Assembly: GCF_021390715.1 (NCBI RefSeq)
Contig: NZ_JAJGWT010000003.1
Coordinates: forward strand, 124,001-188,000
Direction: 5' to 3'
Source of the DNA: Tenacibaculum piscium
GTDB taxonomy: Bacteria > Bacteroidota > Bacteroidia > Flavobacteriales > Flavobacteriaceae
DNA: 64,000 bases
Position 1 is the first letter of the stretch. Each line of letters begins with the position of its first letter. Under the pieces are notes generated by a model. The model was given only the letters and a program-made list of their open reading frames with translations, was not told the DNA's origin and made no database searches. The translations under genes were made by a program, and so were the position numbers. This document shows positions 54,201-64,000 of the stretch, piece after piece.

Positions 54201-55472
54201 AACTGGTTCTTTTCTATCTATAATTTTCTTTGCAGATTTTACAGTTTTTACAATTCCTCTTTCAATTAACTTACGAATAACGAAAGGTTTGTATAATTCT
54301 GCTGCCATATCTTTTGGCAATCCACATTCAAATAATCTTAATTCTGGTCCAACAACAATTACCGAACGTGCAGAATAATCAACACGCTTACCTAGTAAGT
54401 TTTGACGGAAACGACCTTGTTTCCCTTTCAAACTATCAGATAACGATTTTAACGGTCTGTTAGATTCTGTTTTTACTGCTGATGATTTACGTGTGTTATC
54501 AAATAAAGAATCTACTGATTCTTGTAACATACGTTTTTCATTACGTAAAATAACCTCAGGTGCTTTAATTTCCATTAATCGTTTTAAACGATTGTTACGG
54601 ATAATTACACGACGGTATAAATCGTTTAAATCTGAAGTAGCAAAACGACCTCCATCTAATGGCACTAAAGGACGTAATTCTGGCGGTATAACTGGTACAG
54701 CCTTCATAATCATCCACTCAGGATTGTTTTCTCTATTTTTTTGCGAATCTCTAAAAGCTTCCACAACATTTAAACGCTTTAATGCTTCGTTTTTACGCTG
54801 TTTAGAAGTTTCCGTATTTGCTTTATGACGTAATTCAAATGATAAAGCGTCTAAATCAATTCTTTCTAATAAATCGATTAAACATTCAGCTCCCATTTTA
54901 GCGATAAACTTAGTAGGATCTGTATCATCTAAATACATGTTTTCTTGTGGAAGTGTATCTAAAATATCTAAATACTCTTCTTCTGTTAAGAAGTCCATTT
55001 TATGTAATGGCTCTCCTTCAGCAGTTTTAGCATCACCTGCTTGAATTACTACATAACGTTCGTAGTAAATAATCATGTCTAACTTCTTAGATGGTAACCC
55101 TAAAAGGTACCCCATTTTGTTAGGCAATGATCTAAAATACCAAATATGTGCTACTGGTACTACTAAATTAATGTGACCTACTCTATCTCTACGTACCTTT
55201 TTCTCGGTAACTTCAACTCCACATCGATCACAAATGATTCCTTTATAACGGATTCTTTTGTATTTACCACAGGCACACTCATAATCCTTTATAGGACCGA
55301 ATATACGCTCACAAAACAACCCATCTCTTTCTGGTTTATGTGTACGGTAATTTATAGTTTCTGGTTTTAAAACCTCACCTCTAGATGCCTCTAAAATAGA
55401 CTCTGGAGATGCTAAACCAATTGAAATTTTGTTAAACTTTTTAACAGTGTATTTTTCGTTCTTTCTTGCCAT
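51201..55472 (-). CDS. rpoC: RNA polymerase beta' subunit
   Basis: A 1423-residue protein. The N-terminal zinc finger has Cys66, Cys68, Cys81 and Cys84. The Mg-binding catalytic motif NADFDGDQM is intact, as are the trigger/bridge regions [23 protein letters not shown] and the second zinc site [13 protein letters not shown]. Together with RpoB it forms the catalytic core. It lies 115 bp downstream of rpoB, with a hairpin in the spacer. Confidence 0.98.
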   Translation of the reverse strand: MARKNEKYTVKKFNKISIGLASPESILEASRGEVLKPETINYRTHKPERDGLFCERIFGPIKDYECACGKYKRIRYKGIICDRCGVEVTEKKVRRDRVGHINLVVPVAHIWYFRSLPNKMGYLLGLPSKKLDMIIYYERYVVIQAGDAKTAEGEPLHKMDFLTEEEYLDILDTLPQENMYLDDTDPTKFIAKMGAECLIDLLERIDLDALSFELRHKANTETSKQRKNEALKRLNVVEAFRDSQKNRENNPEWMIMKAVPVIPPELRPLVPLDGGRFATSDLNDLYRRVIIRNNRLKRLMEIKAPEVILRNEKRMLQESVDSLFDNTRKSSAVKTESNRPLKSLSDSLKGKQGRFRQNLLGKRVDYSARSVIVVGPELRLFECGLPKDMAAELYKPFVIRKLIERGIVKTVKSAKKIIDRKEPVVWDILENVIKGHPVLLNRAPTLHRLGIQSFQPKLIEGKAIRLHPLACSAFNADFDGDQMAVHLPLGPEAILEAQILMLGSHNILNPANGAPVTVPSQDMVLGLYYMTKERKSTPEVPIQGEGLIFYSPEEVIIALNEEKVDLNAGIKVRTHDVVDGQDVTRIIATTVGRVLFNQVVPKEAGYINDVLTKKSLRGIIGDILKVTNIPAVGDFLDEIKNMGYKYAFEGGLSFSLGDIIIPEEKTGMIAEANKEVDIIVSNYNMGMLTNKERYNQVIDIWGSTNNRLTELSMKRLREDQQGFNSVFMMLDSGARGSKEQIRQLTGMRGLMAKPKKSTAGGGEIIENPILSNFKEGLSILEYFISTHGARKGLADTALKTADAGYLTRRLVDVSQDVIVNEVDCGTLRGLEVAPLKKNDEIVESLSDRITGRTSLQDVYAPNSDDLLVASGELITSKIANIIQESGIDKVEVRSALTCESERGICEKCYGQSLSTGNKVQRGEAVGVIAAQSIGEPGTQLTLRTFHVGGVAGNISEENKLIAKYDGNVKIEDLRTVKGKDSEGKEIEIVISRTAEIKIIDKKTDIVLSANIIPYGSIIFNKDIKTIKKGDAVCQWDPFNGVIVSEFGGKVKFDNLEQGINYSVEVDEQTGFQEKVMIDSKNKKIIASLIIEDADGNALRSYSLPVGAHLMVSDGDKVPTGHTLVKIPRKSGKAGDITGGLPRVTELFEARNPSNPAVIAQIDGVVSFGKIKRGNREIIIESKTGDITKYLVKLSNQILVQENDFIKAGMPLSDGATTPIDILNIQGPSAVQEYLVNEIQEVYRLQGVKINDKHFEVVVRQMMRKVRIIDSGDTLLLENQLIHKNDFIKDNDAIYGMKVVEDAGDSENLTAGQIVSARQLRDENSILRRADKNLVAAREAKPATAEQVLQGITRASLQTKSFISAASFQETTKVLNEAAVNGKIDTLEGLKENVIVGKRIPAGTGMRSYDRQIVGPMEEMEKNL

Positions 55473-55533
55473 AATAAGTAATGGATTCGAATTAAAAATT
55501 TGCCTCTAATGAGACGGATATTTAAAATGATTT

Positions 55534-55574
55534 ATCATTAGGCAATCCATCAAAGTTGACGATTACCTAATGAT
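55534..55574 (-). repeat. Hairpin in the rpoB-rpoC spacer
   Basis: ATCATTAGGCAATC (55534-55547) and GATTACCTAATGAT (55561-55574) pair at 13 of 14 positions around a 13-nt loop. It has no T tail. It may be an RNA-processing or stability element between the two genes. Confidence 0.5.
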
Positions 55575-55587
55575 ATTTCACTGTTTG

Positions 55588-58500
55588 TTATTCCTCTAAT
55601 TTAACATCTAATCCTAAACCTTTCAGTTCGTGCATTAATACATTAAATGATTCTGGTAAACCTGGTTCTGGCATCGTTTCACCTTTTACGATTGCTTCGT
55701 AAGTTTTGGCTCTACCTAATACATCATCAGATTTAACGGTTAAGATTTCTCTTAATATACTTGATGCACCATATGCTTCTAATGCCCAAACTTCCATCTC
55801 TCCAAAACGCTGCCCTCCAAATTGCGCTTTACCTCCAAGAGGTTGCTGCGTAATTAATGAGTACGGTCCAATAGAACGTGCATGCATTTTATCTTCAATC
55901 ATGTGCCCTAGTTTAATCATATAAATGATTCCTACGGTTGCTGGTTGATCGAAACGTTTTCCAGTACCTCCATCATATAAGTAGGTATGTCCATAACGTG
56001 GAATTCCTGCTTGATCAGTTAAGGCATTTATCTGGTCGATGTTTGCTCCATCAAAAATTGGTGTTGCATATTTTTGATCTAATTTTTGACCTGCCCATCC
56101 AAGAACAGTTTCATAAATCTGACCAATGTTCATACGCGATGGTACCCCTAATGGATTTAATACGATATCAACAGGTGTTCCGTCCTCTAAGAAAGGCATG
56201 TCTTCTGCTCTAACAATACGAGCAACAATACCTTTATTTCCGTGACGTCCTGCCATTTTATCCCCTACTTTTAATTTACGTTTTTTAGCTACATAAATTT
56301 TAGCAAGTTTTAAAATTCCTGCTGGTAACTCATCACCTACAGAAATCGTAAATTTCTCACGACGCAACGCTCCTTGTAAATCGTTTACTTTAATTTTATA
56401 GTTGTGAACTAATTCCACCACTAATCTATTTAAAGTTTTATCAGTAGTCCAAGTTCCGTGTAAGTGTGTAAAATCACCTACAGAGTTTAACATTTTTTGA
56501 GTGAATTTTTTACCTTTTGGTAATACTTCCTCTCCTAAATCATTAAATACTCCTTGAGAAGTTTTTCCAGTAATTAAATTGAATAATTTTTCAATTAAAA
56601 TATCTTTTAAACCTTCAAACTTATGAACATACGATGCTTCTAAAGTTGCAATTGCTTCTTTATCACGAGCACGTTTTGTTTTATCTTTTACAGCACGTTG
56701 GAATAATTTTTTATTAATTACTACTCCTCTTAATGATGGCGAAGCTTTTAATGATGCATCTTTTACATCACCTGCTTTATCACCAAAGATAGCTCTTAAT
56801 AATTTTTCTTCAGGTGTTGGGTCAGATTCTCCTTTTGGTGTAATTTTACCAATTAAGATATCACCAGGATTTACCTCTGCTCCAACACGAATCATTCCGT
56901 TTTCATCTAAGTCTTTCGTAGCCTCTTCTGAAACGTTTGGAATATCGTTTGTTAATTCTTCAGCTCCTAATTTTGTATCACGAACATCTAATGAATATTC
57001 GTCAATATGTATAGAAGTAAAGATATCTTCACGAACCACTTTTTCTGAAATTACAATCGCATCCTCAAAGTTATACCCTTTCCAAGGCATAAAGGCTACT
57101 TTCATATTTCTTCCTAAAGCTAATTCTCCTTTTTGTGTTGCATATCCTTCACAAAGTACTTGACCTTCTTGAACTCTATCTCCAACTTTAACAATTGGTT
57201 TTAGGTTGATATTTGTACCTTGGTTTGTTTTCCTAAACTTAATTAAGTTATATGAAATATCATCAGATTCAAAGCTTACTAAGCGTTCTTCATCAGATCT
57301 ATCATACTTAATTTTAATTTTATTAGCATCAACATACTCAACAACTCCAGGACCTTCGGCATTGATTAAAATACGAGAATCTTTTGCAACTCTACGTTCT
57401 AATCCTGTACCTACAATTGGTGATTCTGGGCGTAATAATGGAACTGCTTGACGCATCATGTTCGATCCCATTAATGCACGGTTGGCGTCATCATGCTCTA
57501 AGAAGGGAATTAATGATGCTGAAATAGATGCAATCTGATTAGGAGCAACATCCATATAATCAATTTCAGTAGGTGTTACTACAGGAAAATCACCCCCTTC
57601 TCTTGAAATTAATTTATCTCCAACAAAATCTCCAGCTGCATTCACCTCTAAATTAGATTGTGCAAACTTCATTCCTTCTTCCTCTTCAGCACTTAAATAT
57701 ATATGCTCTTGATTAACATCTACATTTCCTTCGATAACCTTCTTATAAGGAGTTTCGATAAAACCTAAATTATTAACCTTTGCAAATACTGCTAAAGATG
57801 AAATTAATCCAATATTCGGTCCCTCAGGAGTTTCAATTGGACATAAACGTCCGTAGTGTGTATAGTGAACATCACGAACCTCGAATCCTGCTCTTTCTCT
57901 AGATAATCCTCCAGGTCCTAGTGCTGATAAACGACGTTTGTGTGTAATCTCAGCTAATGGATTGGTTTGATCCATAAATTGAGATAACTGGTTCGTTCCA
58001 AAAAACGAATTAATAACAGAAGACAACGTCTTTGCATTAATTAAATCAATAGGAGTAAATACCTCGTTATCACGTACATTCATTCTTTCACGAATCGTAC
58101 GCGCCATACGCGCTAAACCTACACCAAACTGACCTGCTAATTGTTCACCAACAGTTCTTACACGACGGTTAGATAAATGGTCAATATCATCTACTTCTGC
58201 TTTTGAGTTAATTAACTCAATTAAGTATTTGATAATGGTAATAATGTCATTCTTAGTTAATACCTTCTGATCAATCGGCTCATTTAACTGTAACTTGGTG
58301 TTCATTCTAAAACGCCCAACTTCACCTAAACTATAACGTTGCTCAGAGAAGAATAATTTTTCAATAATTCCTCTTGCTGTCTCCTCATCTGGCGGCTCAG
58401 CATTACGTAATTGTCTGTAGACATGTTCTACTGCTTCTTTTTCAGAATTCGTAGGATCTTTTTGTAATGTATTGTGAATGATGGCATAATCAGCCATGTC

Positions 58501-59400
58501 ATTATCTACCTTATGTAATAAGATAGTTTTAGCACCTGCTTCAATTATTTCATCAATATGTTCTTTCTCTATGATGGTATCACGATCGAAAACAATTTCG
58601 TTACGTTCAATAGATACTACTTCTCCAGTATCTTCATCTACGAAATCTTCATGCCAAGTTTTTAAAACTCTAGCTGCTAGTTTACGTCCTAATACTTTTT
58701 TTAATCCAGCTTTAGAAACTTTAATTTCTTCTGCTAAATCAAAGATTTCTAATATATCTTTATCTCTTTCAAAACCGATGGCTCTGAATAATGTGGTTAC
58801 TGGTAATTTTTTCTTTCTATCAATATAAGCATACATTACTTGATTGATATCAGTTGCAAATTCTATCCAAGATCCTTTAAAAGGAATTACTCTTGCTGAA
58901 TACAACTTAGTTCCATTTGCGTGGAATGATTGTCCAAAAAACACACCAGGCGAACGGTGTAATTGCGATACAACAACTCTTTCTGCTCCATTAATAATGA
59001 AAGTTCCAGAATTAGTCATGTAAGGAATTGTTCCTAAATATACGTCTTGAACAATTGTTTCAAAATCTTCATGTTCAGGATCTGTACAGTAAAGCTTTAA
59101 TCTTGCTTTTAAAGGTACACTGTGTGTTAATCCTCTTTCAATACATTCTTGAATACTATATCTTGGTGGATCTACAAAGTAGTCTAAAAATTCTAATACA
59201 AATTGATTACGGGTATCTGTAATCGGAAAGTTATCCATAAAGGTTTTATACAAACCTTCTTCACCTCGCTCATCAGCTTTGGTTTGCAATTGGAAAAAAT
59301 CTTGGAAAGATTTCACCTGAATATCCAAAAAATCTGGATAATCGGTACCTAATTGCGATGATGCGAAGTTAATTCTTTCAGTAGTTTTTATCGTTGCCAA
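55588..59400 (-). CDS. rpoB: RNA polymerase beta subunit
   Basis: A 1270-residue protein. The rifampicin region [28 protein letters not shown] is wild type at the key Asp, His and Ser positions, so I see no resistance mutation. The C-terminal [18 protein letters not shown] is the expected end. The start codon appears to be TTG at 59398-59400: the aligned N-terminus [11 protein letters not shown] begins directly after it, and no ATG, GTG or other suitable in-frame start exists before a TGA upstream. The gene follows rplL by 240 bp of repeat-rich spacer. Confidence 0.97.
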   Translation of the reverse strand: MATIKTTERINFASSQLGTDYPDFLDIQVKSFQDFFQLQTKADERGEEGLYKTFMDNFPITDTRNQFVLEFLDYFVDPPRYSIQECIERGLTHSVPLKARLKLYCTDPEHEDFETIVQDVYLGTIPYMTNSGTFIINGAERVVVSQLHRSPGVFFGQSFHANGTKLYSARVIPFKGSWIEFATDINQVMYAYIDRKKKLPVTTLFRAIGFERDKDILEIFDLAEEIKVSKAGLKKVLGRKLAARVLKTWHEDFVDEDTGEVVSIERNEIVFDRDTIIEKEHIDEIIEAGAKTILLHKVDNDMADYAIIHNTLQKDPTNSEKEAVEHVYRQLRNAEPPDEETARGIIEKLFFSEQRYSLGEVGRFRMNTKLQLNEPIDQKVLTKNDIITIIKYLIELINSKAEVDDIDHLSNRRVRTVGEQLAGQFGVGLARMARTIRERMNVRDNEVFTPIDLINAKTLSSVINSFFGTNQLSQFMDQTNPLAEITHKRRLSALGPGGLSRERAGFEVRDVHYTHYGRLCPIETPEGPNIGLISSLAVFAKVNNLGFIETPYKKVIEGNVDVNQEHIYLSAEEEEGMKFAQSNLEVNAAGDFVGDKLISREGGDFPVVTPTEIDYMDVAPNQIASISASLIPFLEHDDANRALMGSNMMRQAVPLLRPESPIVGTGLERRVAKDSRILINAEGPGVVEYVDANKIKIKYDRSDEERLVSFESDDISYNLIKFRKTNQGTNINLKPIVKVGDRVQEGQVLCEGYATQKGELALGRNMKVAFMPWKGYNFEDAIVISEKVVREDIFTSIHIDEYSLDVRDTKLGAEELTNDIPNVSEEATKDLDENGMIRVGAEVNPGDILIGKITPKGESDPTPEEKLLRAIFGDKAGDVKDASLKASPSLRGVVINKKLFQRAVKDKTKRARDKEAIATLEASYVHKFEGLKDILIEKLFNLITGKTSQGVFNDLGEEVLPKGKKFTQKMLNSVGDFTHLHGTWTTDKTLNRLVVELVHNYKIKVNDLQGALRREKFTISVGDELPAGILKLAKIYVAKKRKLKVGDKMAGRHGNKGIVARIVRAEDMPFLEDGTPVDIVLNPLGVPSRMNIGQIYETVLGWAGQKLDQKYATPIFDGANIDQINALTDQAGIPRYGHTYLYDGGTGKRFDQPATVGIIYMIKLGHMIEDKMHARSIGPYSLITQQPLGGKAQFGGQRFGEMEVWALEAYGASSILREILTVKSDDVLGRAKTYEAIVKGETMPEPGLPESFNVLMHELKGLGLDVKLEE

Positions 59401-59435
59401 AAGAGATGCTATTTTTAAATTAAAAATATTATTTT

Positions 59436-59633
59436 TTGAAACTATCTTGTTTCAATAATGCAATTTTAATTGCTTTGCTGATTTTAAAATCAGCTCTTTA
59501 TAGTCGTGTTATTGCAATTATATAATTGTAATAAAATAAAGAACGAATATATACACAAAATGGTTTAGGACTAGAAACGAGTGTTTCTAGTGCCTAAACC
59601 TTAATTGTTTTATCCCGTATTATAAAATCGGGA
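59436..59633 (-). promoter_or_regulatory. Structured rplL-rpoB leader with six inverted repeats
   Basis: Reading 59401-59640, six hairpins follow one another: TTGAAAC/GTTTCAA (59436-59455), GCAATT/AATTGC (59460-59473), GCTGATTTT/AAAATCAGC (59477-59494), CAATTAT/ATAATTG (59515-59528), a long stem with GGTTTAGG-CTAGAAAC and its complement (59562-59600), and TCCCG/CGGGA (59613-59633). In E. coli the rplL-rpoB spacer has an attenuator and an RNase III site; this looks like a functional counterpart with different sequence. Confidence 0.6.
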
Positions 59634-59640
59634 GTATAGC

Positions 59641-60012
59641 TTACTTAAGCTCTACTTCAGCTCCTGCTTCTTCTAAAGATTTTTGAAGACCTTCTGCTTC
59701 ATCTTTAGTTACTCCTTCTTTGATTGGTGCTGGTGCACTATCAACGATTGCTTTAGCATCTTTTAAACCTAAACCAGTTAATTCTTTAACTAATTTCACA
59801 ACTGCTAATTTAGAAGCTCCTGCTGCTTTTAAGATAACGTCAAATTCAGTTTTCTCTTCTGCTGCATCACCTCCTGCTGCTGGACCTGCTACTGCTACTG
59901 CTGCTGCTGCTGGCTCAATACCGTACTCATCTTTTAAAATATCAGCTAATTCATTAACTTCTTTTACTGTTAAGTTAACTAATTGCTCTGCGAAATCTTT
60001 TAAATCTGCCAT
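59641..60012 (-). CDS. rplL: Ribosomal protein bL12 (L7/L12)
   Basis: A 123-residue acidic protein of the ribosomal stalk. It has the N-terminal dimerisation region ([23 protein letters not shown]), an Ala/Gly-rich hinge (about 35-52) and the C-terminal factor-binding domain ([23 protein letters not shown]...[15 protein letters not shown]). It binds L10 and recruits elongation factors. It follows rplJ by 46 bp. Confidence 0.97.
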   Translation of the reverse strand: MADLKDFAEQLVNLTVKEVNELADILKDEYGIEPAAAAVAVAGPAAGGDAAEEKTEFDVILKAAGASKLAVVKLVKELTGLGLKDAKAIVDSAPAPIKEGVTKDEAEGLQKSLEEAGAEVELK

Positions 60013-60058
60013 TTTAATTGTTTTTAAATTTTATTATTTAGTTTATTAGTGCGCGTAA

Positions 60059-60574
60059 TTATTTCTCTGATAATGTCTTTAAGATACCAGATAATTTGTT
60101 ACCTCCTGATTGTAATGCTGAAACAACATTCTTAGCAGGCGATTGTAATAATGAGATAATATCTCCAATAAGTTCTTCTTTAGACTTAATGTTAACAAGA
60201 GCATCTAATTGGTCATCTCCAACATAAACTGACTCTTCAACAAAAGCTCCTTTTAATAAAGGCTTGTCTGATTTCTTTCTGAACTCTTTGATAACTTTTG
60301 CAGGGGCGTTAGACACCTCTGAAATCATCATTGAAGTATTTCCTTTTAAAACATCTGGTAAGTCTCCGAAATCTTTATCAGAAGCTTCCATTGCTTTTGA
60401 AAGCAATGTGTTTTTAACAACAGCCAATTCTACATTTGCTTTAAAACAAGCTCTACGTAGGTTAGATGTAGTAGCAGCATCTAAACCAGAAATATCTGCT
60501 AAATAGATGGTACTTGTGTCTGCTAATCTCGCTGTTAAATCTTCTATTACTTGTAATTTGTCTTCTCTTGTCAT
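60059..60574 (-). CDS. rplJ: Ribosomal protein uL10
   Basis: A 171-residue protein with the uL10 start TREDKLQVIEDLTARLADTSTIYLADISGLDAA and the LRRACFKANVELAVVKNTLL region. It forms the stalk base with L12. The gene is 18 bp after rplA, so little room exists for the E. coli-type autoregulatory leader. It is in the operon rplK-rplA-rplJ-rplL-rpoB-rpoC. Confidence 0.97.
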   Translation of the reverse strand: MTREDKLQVIEDLTARLADTSTIYLADISGLDAATTSNLRRACFKANVELAVVKNTLLSKAMEASDKDFGDLPDVLKGNTSMMISEVSNAPAKVIKEFRKKSDKPLLKGAFVEESVYVGDDQLDALVNIKSKEELIGDIISLLQSPAKNVVSALQSGGNKLSGILKTLSEK

Positions 60575-60592
60575 AATTAAAAGTTTAAGTGC

Positions 60593-61285
60593 CTATAATG
60601 ATATAGATTTTTCATCTACAGCAACACTAGGACTCATAGTTGATGACATAAAAATACTCTTTATATAATCTCCTTTAGCCGCTGTTGGCTTTAATTTAAT
60701 TAACGTTTGTATTAACTCGTTTGCATTTTCTTGAATCTTCTGAGCATCAAATGATACTTTTCCGATAGCTGCATGTACAATACCAGTTTTATCAACTTTA
60801 AAGTCAATTTTACCAGCTTTAACTTCTTGTACTGCTTTTGCAACATTCATAGTTACTGTACCTGTTTTTGGGTTAGGCATCAAACCTCTTGGTCCTAAAA
60901 CACGACCTAAAGGACCTAACTTACCCATAACACTAGGCATAGTTATAATCACATCAACATCAGTCCAACCACCTTTAATTTTCTGAAGGTATTCATCTAA
61001 TCCAACATAATCAGCACCTGCTGCAACAGCTTCGGCTTCTTTATCTGGAGTAACTAACGCTAATACTTTTACGTCTTTTCCTGTTCCGTGAGGTAATGTT
61101 ACAACACCACGTACCATTTGATTTGCTTTACGAGGATCTACTCCTAAGCGAACTGCTAAATCAACTGATGCGTCAAATTTTACAGTTGTAATTTCTTTAA
61201 CCAAGGCTGATGCATCTTTTAAGCTGTAAACTTTAGAGCTATCTACCTTAGAACGAGCTTCTTTTTGCTTTCTAGTAATTGCCAT
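60593..61285 (-). CDS. rplA: Ribosomal protein uL1
   Basis: A 230-residue protein with the uL1 signatures [42 protein letters not shown] and [20 protein letters not shown] [16 protein letters not shown]. It binds 23S rRNA at the L1 stalk. It lies 19 bp after rplK. Confidence 0.97.
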   Translation of the reverse strand: MAITRKQKEARSKVDSSKVYSLKDASALVKEITTVKFDASVDLAVRLGVDPRKANQMVRGVVTLPHGTGKDVKVLALVTPDKEAEAVAAGADYVGLDEYLQKIKGGWTDVDVIITMPSVMGKLGPLGRVLGPRGLMPNPKTGTVTMNVAKAVQEVKAGKIDFKVDKTGIVHAAIGKVSFDAQKIQENANELIQTLIKLKPTAAKGDYIKSIFMSSTMSPSVAVDEKSISL

Positions 61286-61304
61286 TTCTAATGTATTTTA
61301 AAGT

Positions 61305-61742
61305 TTAAGCAGGTGCATTACCTGTTACGGTTAATCCCATAGAACGAGCAGTTCCAGCTATCATTTTCATTGCAGATTCAACTTCAAAGGCATTCATATC
61401 TACCATTTTGTCTTCTGCAATTCCTCGAATTTGATCCCAAGAAACACTTGCTACTTTTTTTCTATTTGGTTCTCCCGAACCTTTCTTAATTTTGGCCGCT
61501 TCTAACAATTGTACTGCAGCTGGTGGTGTTTTTACAACAAACTCGAAAGATTTGTCTTTATAAACAGTAATCACAACAGGTAAAACTTTACCTTGTTTGT
61601 CCTGTGTACGCGCATTAAATTGCTTACAGAACTCCATGATATTAACACCGGCAGCACCTAAAGCGGGTCCAACTGGTGGCGACGGATTCGCAGCACCTCC
61701 CCTAACTTGTAGTTTAACTAATTTACTTATTTCTTTTGCCAT
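61305..61742 (-). CDS. rplK: Ribosomal protein uL11
   Basis: A 145-residue protein with the N-terminal [35 protein letters not shown] and the C-terminal RNA-binding part ending in [16 protein letters not shown]. It lies at the GTPase-associated centre with L10/L12. It follows nusG by 66 bp. Confidence 0.97.
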   Translation of the reverse strand: MAKEISKLVKLQVRGGAANPSPPVGPALGAAGVNIMEFCKQFNARTQDKQGKVLPVVITVYKDKSFEFVVKTPPAAVQLLEAAKIKKGSGEPNRKKVASVSWDQIRGIAEDKMVDMNAFEVESAMKMIAGTARSMGLTVTGNAPA

Positions 61743-61808
61743 TGTTTAAGATTTAAACGACATGTTTAAAATGGAAGCTTTAAACACATCAAAATATAGG
61801 TGTAACGA

Positions 61809-62360
61809 TTATATTTTTTCTACTTGCATATAGTTTAGTTCTAATGGAGTTTTTCTTCCGAAAATTTTAACCATTACTTCTAACTTGCGTTTTTCCTCAT
61901 TAACTTTTTCAACAGTACCGTCGAATCCATTAAAAGGACCGTCAATTACTTTTACTGTTTCACCAGCATTAAAAGGAATTGCGATATTTTCATCTTTAAC
62001 AGAAAGTTCATCAACTTTACCTAACATTCTATTTACTTCTGATTTACGCATTGGTACAGGTTCACCACCTTTTGTTTCACCTAAAAAACCAATAACACCT
62101 GTTACTGATTTTATTACGTGAGGTACTTCACCAGCTAAATTAGCTTCTACCATTACATAACCAGGAAAGTAAACTCTCTCTCGATTAACTTTTTTTCCGT
62201 TTCTTACTTGAATAACTTTTTCTGTAGGAACGATTACTTTACTTACGAAGTCAGATAATCCAAAACGAGCGATTTCCGTCTCAATATAAGCTTTAACCTT
62301 ATTCTCTTGACCACCAACAGCTCTTACCACATACCACTTCATTACTGAGTCAGTCATCAT
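61809..62360 (-). CDS. nusG: Transcription termination/antitermination factor NusG
   Basis: A 183-residue protein. The N-terminal NGN domain begins KWYVVRAVGGQENKVKAYIE and includes RVYFPGYVMVEANL; the C-terminal KOW domain has VKVIDGPFNGFDGTVEKVN. NusG links RNA polymerase to Rho and, via S10, to the ribosome. Its ATG overlaps the secE stop by one base (TAATG); a second ATG follows directly and one at residue 7 is also possible. Confidence 0.96.
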   Translation of the reverse strand: MMTDSVMKWYVVRAVGGQENKVKAYIETEIARFGLSDFVSKVIVPTEKVIQVRNGKKVNRERVYFPGYVMVEANLAGEVPHVIKSVTGVIGFLGETKGGEPVPMRKSEVNRMLGKVDELSVKDENIAIPFNAGETVKVIDGPFNGFDGTVEKVNEEKRKLEVMVKIFGRKTPLELNYMQVEKI

Positions 62361-62551
62361 TAAAACATTTTAAAGAAATTATCTAATCCTGTTTGAAAAA
62401 CCTTATCTACTCCCGCTACTACTAAAGCAAAAACAATTGTAAATGCCGCAACAATTACAGTAGACTTTTGAGCTTCTTCACGAGATGCCCAAGTCATGTT
62501 TGTATTTAATTCCTCAAAAGAACCTTTGATGTACTCTATAAAGTTATTCAT
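62360..62551 (-). CDS. secE: Preprotein translocase subunit SecE
   Basis: A 63-residue protein with the short SecE architecture: an amphipathic N-terminus (FIEYIKGSFEELNTNMTWASREEAQKS) and one transmembrane helix (about 29-49). It clamps SecY in the Sec translocon. It precedes nusG with a one-base overlap, the standard order. Confidence 0.93.
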   Translation of the reverse strand: MNNFIEYIKGSFEELNTNMTWASREEAQKSTVIVAAFTIVFALVVAGVDKVFQTGLDNFFKMF

Positions 62552-62605
62552 TTTATTATCCTTTTAGCGAGTTACAATTTATCATCGTAACTCGCTTTGG
62601 TTATG

Positions 62606-62677
62606 CACGGACGGAGAGATTCGAACTCCCGACAGCTGGTTTTGGAGACCAGTGCTCTACCGCTGAACTACGTCCGT
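62606..62677 (-). tRNA. trnW: tRNA-Trp (anticodon CCA)
   Basis: The 72-nt gene folds into a full cloverleaf. The acceptor arms are ACGGACG and CGTCCGT with discriminator G. The anticodon stem CTGGT/ACCAG encloses CTCCAAA, giving anticodon CCA for Trp. The T arm has GTTCGAATC. CCA is not encoded. It lies between tuf and secE, a position common in bacteria. Confidence 0.97.
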
Positions 62678-62690
62678 ATTTTTATTTTAA

Positions 62691-62725
62691 AAAGAAGTCT
62701 CTCATTTAAGAGACTTCTTTTTTTT
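62691..62725 (-). terminator. Terminator downstream of tuf
   Basis: AAAGAAGTCTCT (62691-62702) and AGAGACTTCTTT (62709-62720) are perfect 12-bp complements around CATTTA, with T5 or similar tails on both strands. It lies 18 bp after the tuf stop and 14 bp before the tRNA gene; it may also limit read-through to the tRNA-secE unit. Confidence 0.85.
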
Positions 62726-62743
62726 ATAGTATAAACTAATAAA

Positions 62744-63931
62744 TTAGTCTAAAATTTCAGTAACCTGACCTGCACCTACTGTTCTACCACCTTCACGGAT
62801 AGCAAACTGTAAACCTAAGTTTAATGCAATTGGTTGGATTAATTCAACTGTAATAGTTAAGTTATCACCAGGCATAACCATTTCTACACCTTCAGGTAAG
62901 AAAATGTTTCCTGTTACATCAGTAGTACGTACGTAAAACTGAGGGCGATAGTTATTATGGAATGGAGTGTGACGTCCACCTTCTTCTTTTTTCAATACAT
63001 ACACTTCAGCCTTAAACTTAGCGTGTGGAGTTACAGAACCTGGCTTACAGATTACCATTCCTCTTTTAATATCTTCTTTAGCAATACCTCTTAATAAGAT
63101 ACCTGCATTATCTCCAGCCTCACCTCTATCTAAGATTTGACGGAACATTTCAATACCAGTAACTGTAGAAGTTAACTTCTCAGTCCCCATACCAATAATA
63201 TCTACAGATTCACCAGAATTGATGATCCCTGTTTCAATACGACCAGTTGCAACAGTACCACGACCAGTAATAGAGAATACATCTTCAATAGGCATTAAGA
63301 AAGGCTTTTCAGTTTCTCTTAAAGGCTCTTCAATCCAAGCATCAACAGCAGCCATTAATTCTAAAACAGTATTAACCCATTTCTCTTCACCATTTAAAGC
63401 TCCTAAAGCTGAACCTGAAACTACAGGACCATTATCTCCATCGTACTCATAGAAAGATAATAATTCTCTTACTTCCATTTCTACTAACTCAAGTAACTCC
63501 TCATCATCAACCATGTCAACTTTATTCAAGAAAACAACCATACGAGGAATACCTACTTGACGACCTAATAAAATGTGCTCACGTGTTTGTGGCATAGGAC
63601 CATCAGTTGCAGCTACTACTAAAATAGCTCCATCCATTTGAGCAGCACCAGTTACCATGTTCTTTACGTAATCCGCGTGACCTGGACAGTCTACGTGAGC
63701 GTAATGACGGTTTTCTGTTGCATATTCAACGTGAGAAGAGTTAATTGTAATACCTCTTTCTTTTTCTTCTGGTGCGTTATCGATTTGATCAAAATCTCTA
63801 GCTTCAGAGAATCCTGCATCAGCTAATACTTTTGTGATAGCAGCAGTTAATGTAGTTTTACCGTGATCTACGTGACCAATAGTACCAACGTTTAAGTGGG
63901 GCTTCGAACGATCGTAAGTTTCTTTTGCCAT
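62744..63931 (-). CDS. tuf: Elongation factor Tu
   Basis: A 395-residue GTPase. It has the P-loop GHVDHGKT (about 19-26), the DCPGHADY switch II region, NKVD (GTP base recognition) and the conserved domain II/III. It delivers aminoacyl-tRNA to the ribosome. The reading begins at the ATG 63931. The remaining 69 bp to the window edge show no clear promoter. Confidence 0.98.
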   Translation of the reverse strand: MAKETYDRSKPHLNVGTIGHVDHGKTTLTAAITKVLADAGFSEARDFDQIDNAPEEKERGITINSSHVEYATENRHYAHVDCPGHADYVKNMVTGAAQMDGAILVVAATDGPMPQTREHILLGRQVGIPRMVVFLNKVDMVDDEELLELVEMEVRELLSFYEYDGDNGPVVSGSALGALNGEEKWVNTVLELMAAVDAWIEEPLRETEKPFLMPIEDVFSITGRGTVATGRIETGIINSGESVDIIGMGTEKLTSTVTGIEMFRQILDRGEAGDNAGILLRGIAKEDIKRGMVICKPGSVTPHAKFKAEVYVLKKEEGGRHTPFHNNYRPQFYVRTTDVTGNIFLPEGVEMVMPGDNLTITVELIQPIALNLGLQFAIREGGRTVGAGQVTEILD

Positions 63932-64000
63932 GATTATTAATTTTAATTCTTAGTTAAATATATTTAGTGTTACTTTAATTTTAAAAAAACCCTAAAAAAG

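Noticed and set aside
54493..54828. Plus-strand frame inside rpoC
   Set aside because: Shadow of a certain gene; composition is a complement of rpoC codons.
57891..57985. Rifampicin-resistance-like change in RpoB
   Set aside because: The Asp, His and Ser positions of the rifampicin pocket are wild type.
1..64000. CRISPR array, insertion sequences, prophage or integron
   Set aside because: No direct-repeat arrays, transposase or integrase genes, or attachment-like duplications were found by reading.

Overview
The window looks like a chromosomal segment of a marine-type Flavobacteriaceae bacterium (Bacteroidota). The DNA is very AT-rich. Several genes have the Bacteroidetes -7 promoter element TAnnTTTG. 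There is a SusD-family fragment, a type IX secretion (T9SS) cargo protein, a fused CcoN-CcoO cbb3 oxidase and a Bacteroidetes-sized RpoB/RpoC pair. A Tenacibaculum- or Polaribacter-like genus is my guess from protein similarity in memory; I cannot prove it from this window.

Layout. 1-8 kb: the 3' end of a SusD-like lipoprotein, an RlmB/TrmH rRNA methyltransferase, a rhomboid protease, RarA, a secreted unknown, a YjjG-type HAD nucleotidase and a polysaccharide deacetylase. 6.3-9.2 kb: a trkA-trkH potassium uptake operon. 9.3-13.5 kb: a compact three-gene unit encoding a T9SS surface protein with a duplicated domain, a PqqD-like plus HPr-kinase-like protein, and a PF14907-type nucleotidyltransferase. 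This is the most unusual locus here. 13.5-17.1 kb: an Mpl-type muropeptide ligase, an iron alcohol dehydrogenase and an AraC regulator. 17.3-25.5 kb: a 2056-residue alpha-2-macroglobulin with a CSEQ thioester motif, then a long PLP enzyme. 25.7-30.1 kb: a DUF1338 (HglS-like) enzyme, an Lrp regulator and a YdiJ-like FAD/Fe-S dehydrogenase, which together look like the D-2-hydroxyglutarate branch of lysine catabolism. 30.2-36.5 kb: an OmpA lipoprotein, CtlX, a flavin monooxygenase, S1/P1 nuclease, a DUF819 membrane protein and a DUF4369 lipoprotein.

36.5-50.7 kb is a micro-oxic respiration region: a tandem universal stress protein, ccoS-ccoNO-ccoQ-ccoP-ccoG-ccoH-(TauE/SafE-like), ccoI-cupin-hemN, an Fnr-like regulator and an Rrf2 regulator. 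FNR-like boxes of the form TGAT-N4-ATCA lie exactly 23 bp upstream of the -7 elements of both ccoS and ccoI. The ccoI box also overlaps the promoter of the fnr-like gene. A 32-bp perfect palindrome precedes the Rrf2 gene.

50.8-64 kb, all on the minus strand, is the conserved transcription/translation block tuf - tRNA-Trp - secE - nusG - rplK - rplA - rplJ - rplL - rpoB - rpoC - DUF3467. The rplL-rpoB spacer holds six consecutive inverted repeats, and rpoB appears to start at TTG. Two small genes, ccoQ (55 aa) and ccoS (55 aa), were found by direct reading. I saw no CRISPR array, insertion sequence, prophage or integron.
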